From Acidimicrobiia bacterium (GTDB lineage: Bacteria; Actinomycetota; Acidimicrobiia; Spongiisociales; ZC4RG35), in NCBI GenBank assembly GCA_029865445.1, contig JAOUGY010000266.1, positions 1 through 5,465 of the forward strand: DNA of 5,465 nucleotides, in the 5' to 3' direction. The translations under genes and the position numbers were made by a program. The stretch's first letter is position 1. Every line of letters begins with the position of its first letter. Positions 1 to 4,783 of the stretch are shown piece after piece. The notes under the pieces are model-generated. The model was given only the letters and a program-made list of their open reading frames with translations. It did not search any database and was not told the DNA's origin.

Positions 1-338
1 CCGAAGAGACGGCCAAGCCGCCCGAAACAACGGTGCCAACGGAACCTGACAAGACCACCACCACGACGGTCGTCGAGGTCGAGTTCAGTGCCCATGCCAG
101 CTTCGGGATCTGCAGTGAAACGCCTCCGTACGATGTGTATTACGGGACCGGGACCCCGGGGATGGTGGTCGAAGCCGGCTCCGAGTATGGGTCGGGCAGG
201 ACCGAGGTCCGGTCGGACGGGACCTGGGAGATGAAGGTCGTCTTTGCGGAGGCGCCGCTCGGTAAGGCCTTCACGGTGAACATCGGGACCTCGAAAGGAC
301 ACTCCAAGTCCTTCTCGTTCGAATACGTGGGGGAGTAG
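1..338 (+). CDS. C-terminal fragment of a probable secreted or surface protein with an Ig-like beta module
   Basis: This reading frame is open from base 3 at the left edge to a TAG at 336-338, so the gene starts outside the window. Its first ATG-like candidate inside the window is not evidence of a start. The visible 111 residues begin with a linker of about 25 residues rich in Pro, Thr, Glu and Lys, including a run of five Thr, typical of a flexible extracellular spacer. A module of about 85 residues follows, with alternating hydrophobic strands, many Gly turns and a pattern (TGTPGMVVEAGSEYGSG, then DGTWEMKVVF) seen in bacterial Ig-like or carboxypeptidase-regulatory-like beta sandwiches. 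It has only one Cys, so no internal disulfide. Export is inferred from the linker; no signal peptide is visible because the N-terminus is missing. The specific function is unknown. The downstream SOS-controlled operon has its own promoter, so a link between them is unlikely. Confidence 0.75.
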   Translation, partial: EETAKPPETTVPTEPDKTTTTTVVEVEFSAHASFGICSETPPYDVYYGTGTPGMVVEAGSEYGSGRTEVRSDGTWEMKVVFAEAPLGKAFTVNIGTSKGHSKSFSFEYVGE

Positions 339-343
339 GTCGG

Positions 344-356
344 CCACCGGCGGTGG
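344..356 (+). terminator. Weak hairpin after the first gene
   Basis: CCACC (344-348) and GGTGG (352-356) can pair around a GGC loop just 5 bases after the upstream stop codon. No T-run follows directly; the nearest is TTT at 370-372. A role as terminator is only suggested by its position between an upstream gene and a new promoter. Confidence 0.28.
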
Positions 357-377
357 GTCCGGACGGGATTTCTCCCC

Positions 378-406
378 TTGTCCATCGAACATGTGTTCGA
401 TACAGT
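378..406 (+). promoter_or_regulatory. Probable promoter of the imuA'-imuB operon
   Basis: TTGTCC (378-383) resembles a -35 box (4 of 6 to TTGACA). TACAGT (401-406) resembles a -10 box (4 of 6 to TATAAT). They are separated by exactly 17 bp, the optimal spacing for housekeeping sigma factors. The LexA palindrome fills the spacer, so a bound repressor would exclude RNA polymerase. Transcription would start near 412-414, only a few bases before the ATG at 418. That fits the absence of a Shine-Dalgarno sequence there and suggests a leaderless or nearly leaderless mRNA. The box matches are seen; the start site is inferred. Confidence 0.55.
384..401. promoter_or_regulatory. LexA-binding SOS box
   Basis: ATCGAACATGTGTTCGAT has perfect 7-bp arms (ATCGAAC / GTTCGAT) around a 4-bp centre. 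It contains the full mycobacterial and actinobacterial SOS consensus TCGAAC-N4-GTTCGA (385-400). It lies 17 bp upstream of the ATG of a RecA-like gene followed by imuB, which is the classic position for a LexA-controlled mutagenesis operon. No second copy of this palindrome was noticed elsewhere in the window. LexA repression, relieved by RecA-stimulated self-cleavage after DNA damage, is established for this type of box. Confidence 0.93.
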
Positions 407-417
407 GACGGGTCCAC

Positions 418-1053
418 ATGACCGACCGATGGGACCTCTCGACTCGCCTGATCGAGCCAGCACCCGACCTGCTGGTCGCTCAGCCGGGACGAATCGTCGA
501 ACTGGCGGGGATGGCCGGCATGGGGCTCACCCGGATCGGGTACCGCATGCTGTCGGAAGCATCGAGGCGTTCACCCATGGCGGTGGTGGATGTCCGAGGT
601 TGGGCGTCTCCCGCCGCGGCGTGGGAGGCGGGTATCGACCGCGACAACCTGGTGATCGTTCGCTGTGCCGAATCATCGACGTGGGGGCAACTGGTTGCGG
701 CGCTGTGTGAAGGGGTACCGACCGTCTACGCCGAAGTCCCCTCGGCCGTCCGCGACCGAGACCTTCGGCGGTTGGCGGCGCTCATCCGGGCCAGACAGGT
801 GCGAGTCGTTCTCAGACCGTTGCGGGGAGAACTCCCGGGAGGGATTGCGCATCTTCGAATTCGAGCCGTCGGAGTGGTGTGGGAAGGAGCGGAGGTGGGC
901 CACGGCAGACTGACTCACCGGCGGTTGGTGTTGGAGGCCTCCGGGAAGGGAGCGGCAGGGATGGTCCGACAGATCGAGGTGGAAGATGCAGGTGAGGACG
1001 CTGTGCATGTGGTTTCCGGCGTGGTCTCTCGGGCGTCCGGACGCGCCGGCTGA
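418..1053 (+). CDS. imuA: ImuA' (RecA/SulA-like mutasome accessory protein), degenerate P-loop
   Basis: This 211-residue protein is the likely ImuA' partner of ImuB and DnaE2 in SOS-induced translesion synthesis. The RecA-like core is recognisable. GRIVELAG (24-31) matches the RecA strand leading into Walker A, and AGIDRDNLVIV (71-81) matches the RecA GVDIDNLL segment. The Walker A position reads GMAGMGLT (31-38), with Leu37 where RecA has the essential Lys. In the next strand, VVDVRG (56-61) has Arg60 where RecA has catalytic Glu96. It should therefore not hydrolyse ATP as RecA does; this is inference from an alignment made by eye. The ATG at 418 was chosen because it follows the SOS promoter directly; there is no good Shine-Dalgarno sequence. 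The last 22 codons overlap imuB in another frame, implying co-expression. Family assignment rests mainly on the RecA-like segments plus the imuB neighbour, because ImuA' proteins are poorly conserved. Confidence 0.85.
   Translation: MTDRWDLSTRLIEPAPDLLVAQPGRIVELAGMAGMGLTRIGYRMLSEASRRSPMAVVDVRGWASPAAAWEAGIDRDNLVIVRCAESSTWGQLVAALCEGVPTVYAEVPSAVRDRDLRRLAALIRARQVRVVLRPLRGELPGGIAHLRIRAVGVVWEGAEVGHGRLTHRRLVLEASGKGAAGMVRQIEVEDAGEDAVHVVSGVVSRASGRAG
976..979 (+). promoter_or_regulatory. Ribosome binding site deciding the imuB start
   Basis: GAGG lies 6 bases before the ATG at 986, inside the imuA coding sequence. It supports this ATG over the alternative GTG at 992, and over the internal ATG at 1007 that would delete the first palm strand. 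Its place within imuA suggests translational coupling. Confidence 0.55.
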
Positions 1054-2449
1054 AGGGGCGGTTCTCGTCGTCGACACGAAAGCCGGGGTGGTGGCATGCT
1101 CCGGTGTCGACTCCGACGTCGGTCCCGGTATGCCCCGTCGTCAGGCCGAAGCGTTGTGTCCGGACGCCACTGTCCTCATCCGGGACATCGGAGAGGAGGC
1201 ACGTAGGTTCGAGCCGGTCGTCTGCCAGGTCGAAGAGCTGATCCCGCGCGTCGAGGTGATCGAGCCCGGAAAACTGTTGATACCGGTGACGGGGGCGGTC
1301 AAGTACTACGGGGGAGAACCCGAGGTCGTCGAGTTGCTCCAGGGGAAGATGACGGCTGCCGGTCACGACGTCCGGCTGGGATTGGCCGACGGCCCCTTCG
1401 CCGCCGAGTGGGCGGCGCGTATCGCCGAACCGGGCACGCCCCTCGTGATCGAAGACACACGGCGGTTCCTGTCGACGCTGGACGTGGGGACGCTGTCCGG
1501 TCACGACGACATCGTGTCGGTGTTCCGCTGGCTGGGAGTGACCACGTTGGGGAGCCTTGCCGACCTGCCGCGGGAGGCGATTGCGTCCCGGTTTGGTGCT
1601 GAAGGACTAGACGTTCACAGGCTCGCACACGGCCAGGATCGGGTCGTCGGGCCGAGACCCATCCCACCTGAACTCGCCGTCGAGGCGACCTATGAGGACC
1701 CACTCGAATCGCTCGACCAGTTGGCCTTCGCCGCCAAAGCCACTGCTGCGCGCCTGATGGTCGGGCTCCACAGGGAAGGGATGTCCCCGTTCCGGGTGAC
1801 CACCGAACTCGAAGCAGCCGACGGCACGGTCAGGTCGCGGGTGTGGCGATCGATGAGCCCCTTCTCCGAGTCTGCTCTGGCAGACCGCGTGTGGTGGCAA
1901 GCGCGGGCCTGGGTCGATACCGGGGTGATTCCCGGAGGTGTCGTTCGCATCCGGCTCGACCCGTCCGATCTGTCGGGCGCCGGACGACAACTCGGAATGT
2001 TCGAAGACGTCATGTCCCAGGTCGAAGCCGAACGCGCCTTCGCCCGAGCCCAGGCCATCGTCGGTCCGGAAGCCGTCCTCCAGGCCCAACCTCAAGGCGG
2101 CCGGCTCCCCACCGAACAAGTCGATTGGCGACAGTGGGGTGAACCTGAATCGAAACCAGAGAGATCGACCGATGACCCCTGGCCCGGCGCCACCCCCTCC
2201 CCGGCGCCCGCTCTGATCCCACCCCGTCCCACCAGGTTCGAGGTGGAATGGGAAGGGGGGATCCCCACACGTGTGCGCCTGGGAACCCGGTGGGAACCCG
2301 TGACGACGTGGGCGGGACCATGGCGACTCACCGGGAGATGGTGGCGTGACGAGGAATCAGTCGATCGGTATCAGATCGTCACGTCGGCGGGCGCCTTCCT
2401 CTGCACGGTTGGAAGCGACGGCACCTTCCTCGCAGGAATCTATGACTAG
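986..2449 (+). CDS. imuB: ImuB, catalytically inactive Y-family polymerase homologue of the DnaE2 mutasome
   Basis: This 487-residue protein has full-length ImuB architecture. It opens with a Y-family palm strand (RTLCMWFPAWSL, 4-15). GPGMPRRQAEALCP (46-59) is the usual finger signature. VTGAVKYYGGE (101-111) follows the second catalytic motif. The thumb helix-hairpin-helix is at about 180-218 (WLGVTTLGSLADLP onwards, RFG, HRLAHGQD). A little-finger region follows to about 330, then a conserved C-terminal domain (415-487) with GPWRLTGRWW and a terminal GIYD. Ala12 stands where active enzymes have the first metal-binding Asp, and the Asp-Glu pair before VTG is replaced by Gly-Lys-type residues, so it should not polymerise DNA. 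QLGMF (335-339) fits a beta-clamp-binding motif. Known ImuB proteins recruit DnaE2 and ImuA' to the clamp. The start at 986 is preceded by GAGG (976-979), 6 bases away, and overlaps imuA by 68 bp. dnaE2 is not nearby in this window. Confidence 0.95.
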   Translation: MQVRTLCMWFPAWSLGRPDAPAEGAVLVVDTKAGVVACSGVDSDVGPGMPRRQAEALCPDATVLIRDIGEEARRFEPVVCQVEELIPRVEVIEPGKLLIPVTGAVKYYGGEPEVVELLQGKMTAAGHDVRLGLADGPFAAEWAARIAEPGTPLVIEDTRRFLSTLDVGTLSGHDDIVSVFRWLGVTTLGSLADLPREAIASRFGAEGLDVHRLAHGQDRVVGPRPIPPELAVEATYEDPLESLDQLAFAAKATAARLMVGLHREGMSPFRVTTELEAADGTVRSRVWRSMSPFSESALADRVWWQARAWVDTGVIPGGVVRIRLDPSDLSGAGRQLGMFEDVMSQVEAERAFARAQAIVGPEAVLQAQPQGGRLPTEQVDWRQWGEPESKPERSTDDPWPGATPSPAPALIPPRPTRFEVEWEGGIPTRVRLGTRWEPVTTWAGPWRLTGRWWRDEESVDRYQIVTSAGAFLCTVGSDGTFLAGIYD

Positions 2450-2459
2450 ATGATCGTGC

Positions 2460-2476
2460 AGGGGGAGACCCCCTTT
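2460..2476 (+). terminator. Probable intrinsic terminator of the imuA'-imuB operon
   Basis: AGGGGG (2460-2465) pairs perfectly with CCCCCT (2469-2474) around an AGA loop and runs into TTT (2474-2476). It starts 10 bases after the imuB stop codon. The T-run is short, as is common in GC-rich actinobacteria. The position and the stable stem support termination, and place imuB as the last gene of the operon. Confidence 0.6.
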
Positions 2477-2530
2477 GCGACCCCCCAAAACGCCGGTGGG
2501 CAGGTGGGTCGGGCGGCGAGGCGGGTCGCA
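2476..2530. repeat. 8-bp inverted repeat in the convergent gap
   Basis: TGCGACCC (2476-2483) and GGGTCGCA (2523-2530) are exact reverse complements separated by 39 bases, between the ends of imuB and plsC. It could form a large stem-loop between converging transcripts. No coding sequence was recognised in 2450-2607. An 8-bp match in GC-rich DNA can arise by chance. Confidence 0.35.
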
Positions 2531-2543
2531 TCACGCGTTTCTC

Positions 2544-2557
2544 GGCAGGGGGCTGCC
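2544..2557 (-). terminator. Possible terminator hairpin for plsC
   Basis: GGCAG (2544-2548) and CTGCC (2553-2557) form a perfect 5-bp stem with a 4-base loop. The hairpin is about 50 bases beyond the plsC stop on the minus strand. There is no clear T-run after it on that strand, so this is a weak candidate. Confidence 0.3.
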
Positions 2558-2607
2558 CCAAGCGAGGGATGAAGATCAAGGCCCGGCGGTCACAGGCTTC
2601 GGTCCTC

Positions 2608-3363
2608 TCAGCCGGCCCGATCCAGGTCTTCGAGGTGGGAGGCGATGATGTCGCGGACATTGTTTCGAATCGTGGTCACGTCATCCCGTGTCAGGTTCTC
2701 GGTCTCGATTGGTGGGTCGATGACCACCGTCACCCTGCCAGGTCGGATCCACGGTTTCGAGGGCTCCCACACCTCCCAGGTCCCGTGCAGCGTCACCGGA
2801 AGCACCGGCATGTCCGCGCCGACCGCCATCGAGAAGGCACCTTTCTTGAACGGGCGCAGATGGGCATCCCGGCTCCTCGTGCCTTCGGGGTACACGATGA
2901 GGGAATGCCCACGTTCGATGACCACCTGGGCCTGGCGGTTGACGGCTTCGATAGCCGCCGGTCCCCGCACGTGTTGTCGATCGACCTCGACGATCCCGAT
3001 GCTCCGCATCCCCTGCGCCAGGAGCGGCACCCGAAACAGTTCCTTCTTGGCGAGGAACCGGATCGGCAGCGGAATCGCGGCGAAACAGACCATGATGTCG
3101 ATGTTCGACAGGTGGTTTGCGACCACTACATAGGACCGGGAAGGGTCGACGTGCTCGACACCGCGAACGTCCAGATCGACACCTGCCGACACCAACCACG
3201 CACGGGCCCACCAGGAGGTGACCTTCTCGATCGCCGGGCTCGTTGGCCGGACATGCCCGAGGACAAAGGCGGCAAACGCCGCCACCAGCGTGGCCAGGAA
3301 CCCGATCACCAGCGTCACCACGGTTCTGGGCAGCGCTCGGAGGTTCCTCATTTGGGCGACCAT
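2608..3363 (-). CDS. plsC: PlsC-type 1-acylglycerol-3-phosphate acyltransferase
   Basis: This enzyme should transfer a fatty acyl group to the sn-2 position of lysophosphatidic acid, giving phosphatidic acid for membrane phospholipids. From the chosen start the protein has 251 residues, normal for the family. A hydrophobic segment (about 13-36) anchors it to the cytoplasmic membrane. Motif I is NHLSNID (83-89), with the catalytic HX4D formed by His84 and Asp89. Motif II covers FLAKKELF to IVEVDR (103-129). Motif III is YPEGTRS (158-164), which binds the glycerophosphate. Motif IV is PVLPV (186-190). The frame stays open upstream to a TTG at 3435, but that start would run into the divergent 5-FCL gene. 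MVAQMRNLR at 3363 is preferred, or the Met at 3351. Neither has a strong ribosome binding site. Substrate choice within the PlsC family cannot be fixed from the sequence. Confidence 0.93.
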   Translation of the reverse strand: MVAQMRNLRALPRTVVTLVIGFLATLVAAFAAFVLGHVRPTSPAIEKVTSWWARAWLVSAGVDLDVRGVEHVDPSRSYVVVANHLSNIDIMVCFAAIPLPIRFLAKKELFRVPLLAQGMRSIGIVEVDRQHVRGPAAIEAVNRQAQVVIERGHSLIVYPEGTRSRDAHLRPFKKGAFSMAVGADMPVLPVTLHGTWEVWEPSKPWIRPGRVTVVIDPPIETENLTRDDVTTIRNNVRDIIASHLEDLDRAG

Positions 3364-3374
3364 ACCAACAGCCG

Positions 3375-3392
3375 GGACCGGGATACCGGTCC
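3375..3392. promoter_or_regulatory. 18-bp palindrome between divergent genes, possible operator
   Basis: GGACCGGGATACCGGTCC has perfect 7-bp arms (GGACCGG / CCGGTCC) around GATA. It is centred in the 52-bp gap between plsC (starting 3363, minus) and the 5-FCL gene (starting 3416, plus), where both promoters must lie. It could be a repressor site acting on both genes. I do not recognise a regulator with this site. Confidence 0.4.
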
Positions 3393-3415
3393 TCGGCGGT
3401 TTAGCCTCGTGTTGC

Positions 3416-3958
3416 ATGGACCATCGAGTAGCCAAGACCGATCTCCGATCGTGGGCGAAGTCGCTGCCGCCGCCGAGCCTCGAGGAGTCGGCTGCGGTGG
3501 TGGCCGGCCTCTCCGAGTGGCTCGAAGAGCTGGAGCCCGCGGCGGTGCTGGTTTACGTCTCGATGCCGGGAGAGATACCTGCCGAGGACGTCGTGAACCA
3601 CGGCGCTCACCACTTCTACACAACCCGCACACCAACAAGTGGATGGCTGACCGTCCACGACTTCAACACTCCCAGGGAACGGCACCGATTCGGATACGAG
3701 CAGCCGGCCGAGAACGCTCCCGACGTGGATCCGGCCGTCATCGACGTGGTGTTGGCGCCGGGGCTGTGCTTCGACCGCTCGGGGGTGAGGCTCGGCTGGG
3801 GCAAGGGCTACTACGACAATCTGTTCGAGCGAATGCGGTCCGACGTGATGGCGGTGGGCGTGACCCTCGAACGTCGAGTCCTGGCAGCGGTCCCTAGCGA
3901 ACCGCATGACCACCGTATGGATTACCTCGCTACCGAACACGGAGTGAGAGCGGTATAG
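3416..3958 (+). CDS. 5-formyltetrahydrofolate cyclo-ligase (5-FCL)
   Basis: This cytoplasmic enzyme converts 5-formyltetrahydrofolate to 5,10-methenyltetrahydrofolate using ATP, returning a folate by-product to one-carbon metabolism. The 180-residue length is typical. An N-terminal basic helix (KTDLRSWAK, 7-15) supplies the usual ATP and substrate contacts. RFGYEQP (91-97) is the mid-protein substrate-loop motif. APGLCFD (114-120) followed by GVRLGWGKGYYD (123-134) is the family signature near the ATP phosphates. EPHDHRMDYLATEHGVR (162-178) is the conserved C-terminus. The first Gly of the usual GxGGGYYD core is kept while one Gly is Lys130, an allowed variant. The ATG at 3416 is chosen because the Lys-rich helix begins right after it; the longer open frame upstream runs antisense to plsC. 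There is no Shine-Dalgarno sequence, so a leaderless message is possible. The homologue in E. coli is YgfA (Fau). Confidence 0.94.
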   Translation: MDHRVAKTDLRSWAKSLPPPSLEESAAVVAGLSEWLEELEPAAVLVYVSMPGEIPAEDVVNHGAHHFYTTRTPTSGWLTVHDFNTPRERHRFGYEQPAENAPDVDPAVIDVVLAPGLCFDRSGVRLGWGKGYYDNLFERMRSDVMAVGVTLERRVLAAVPSEPHDHRMDYLATEHGVRAV

Positions 3959-3974
3959 CCGGAGGTGGTCGTTC

Positions 3975-3994
3975 GCCGCCCGCGCTCAGGCGGC
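3975..3994. terminator. GC-rich hairpin between convergent genes
   Basis: GCCGCC (3975-3980) pairs with GGCGGC (3989-3994) around an 8-base loop. Weaker outer pairing is possible between GCCGGAG (3958-3964) and CTCCACGGC (3994-4002). It sits between the converging ends of the 5-FCL and SGNH hydrolase genes and could slow both transcripts. There is no T-run on either side. Confidence 0.35.
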
Positions 3995-4026
3995 TCCACG
4001 GCATGTGCGTTTGGCGTTGGACGGGG

Positions 4027-4740
4027 TCATCCCACCGGAAAGAAGGCCGCAAGTGTCGCCTGGGCGGCGTCGGCCCAGATCGTGTGACCTCTCACATTGG
4101 GATGAAACAGGTCGAGGCCGTACATGGAGCGAGTCAGCGGGGATGGACGCACGAGCTTGGCGGCACCGTGGCGATCGGCGACTTCGGCGCTGACGCGGTC
4201 GAAGCGTCGGCCCCGATGCGCGACGGCTGCCCGCAGAGGATGGTGGAGCCTGGGGATGGTCCCGAGATCGCCCACACCAGACACGACGACGACTCGATGC
4301 ACCTCGCAGAGTCGGTAAACGGCCGTGTCGAGCGCCGAGCGGAACCTGGCGATCGATTCGCCTTTCAGCACGTCGTTGGCCCCGATCGACAGGAACGCCA
4401 CGTCGCTCGGCTCGGTGCAAGCGGCAACGAGCTGATGGGCGACGACGTCCCGGGCCCGGGCCCCTCCTTGCCCGACAGACCGGATCTGAACGGTGCCACC
4501 GACACGTCTGGCGAGCTGACGCACCCAGATGTCATCGACGCCGACCAAACCGGTGCCGGTGGTCGTCGAGTCACCCAGAACCGTCCACGTCCTCATCGGG
4601 TCCCCACTGCCCACGATTCCGCTCGCATCGAACTCGCGCTGGTCGGGCACGGGGCGGAGGACGGCCACCGCCGCCTGAGCAGCCATCACGCCGATCGACA
4701 GCCCGCCGACCTTGGCAACCGTTCTCAGACTCGCCACCAT
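4027..4740 (-). CDS. SGNH/GDSL-family hydrolase with N-terminal membrane anchor
   Basis: This is a 237-residue serine esterase or acylhydrolase of unknown substrate. Block I is VLGDSTTTG (54-62), with nucleophile Ser58. Block II is SVGQGGARARD (88-98), giving an oxyanion-hole Gly. Block III is SIGANDVL (118-125), with Asn122. Block V is DLFHPN (210-215), with Asp210 and His213. All four SGNH blocks are therefore intact. A hydrophobic, Ala-rich segment (about 11-28) after a basic stretch looks like a signal anchor or uncleaved signal peptide, which would place the catalytic domain outside the membrane. There is no lipobox Cys. The frame extends to an ATG at 4785, but that would overlap the divergent gene's start codon and put polar residues before the membrane segment. 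The Met at 4740 is preferred, with a weak AGG upstream. Substrates could be lipid, acetylated sugar or cell-envelope esters. Confidence 0.9.
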   Translation of the reverse strand: MVASLRTVAKVGGLSIGVMAAQAAVAVLRPVPDQREFDASGIVGSGDPMRTWTVLGDSTTTGTGLVGVDDIWVRQLARRVGGTVQIRSVGQGGARARDVVAHQLVAACTEPSDVAFLSIGANDVLKGESIARFRSALDTAVYRLCEVHRVVVVSGVGDLGTIPRLHHPLRAAVAHRGRRFDRVSAEVADRHGAAKLVRPSPLTRSMYGLDLFHPNVRGHTIWADAAQATLAAFFPVG

Positions 4741-4772
4741 GTCGCCTATCTTGGTCGGGCCGAGCGCCGAAC

Positions 4773-4776
4773 GGAG
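4773..4776 (+). promoter_or_regulatory. Ribosome binding site for the LLM oxidoreductase
   Basis: GGAG lies 7 bases before the ATG at 4784, good spacing for translation initiation. It supports this start, which also begins right at the first beta strand of the barrel. Confidence 0.6.
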
Positions 4777-4783
4777 AACCGTC

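Noticed and set aside
3364..3435. Longer N-terminus for plsC starting at the TTG at 3435
   Set aside because: The extra 24 residues are polar and not typical of the family, and the extension would overlap the start of the divergent 5-FCL gene.
3866..3880. Second SOS box around TCGAAC near 3867 (also near 493 and 4627)
   Set aside because: Only one half-site is present; the second arm does not match GTTCGA, and all are inside coding sequence.
2569..3897. A 442-codon open frame on the plus strand across plsC and into the 5-FCL gene
   Set aside because: It runs antisense to plsC, which has all four acyltransferase motifs, then out of frame with 5-FCL. Its translation is Arg/His/Asp-rich with no domain, as expected for a GC-rich shadow frame.
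3958..4002. tRNA-like or riboswitch-like fold in the convergent gap
   Set aside because: The outer arms need a bulge, there is no anticodon or T-loop signature, and the region is short. A simple hairpin explains it better.
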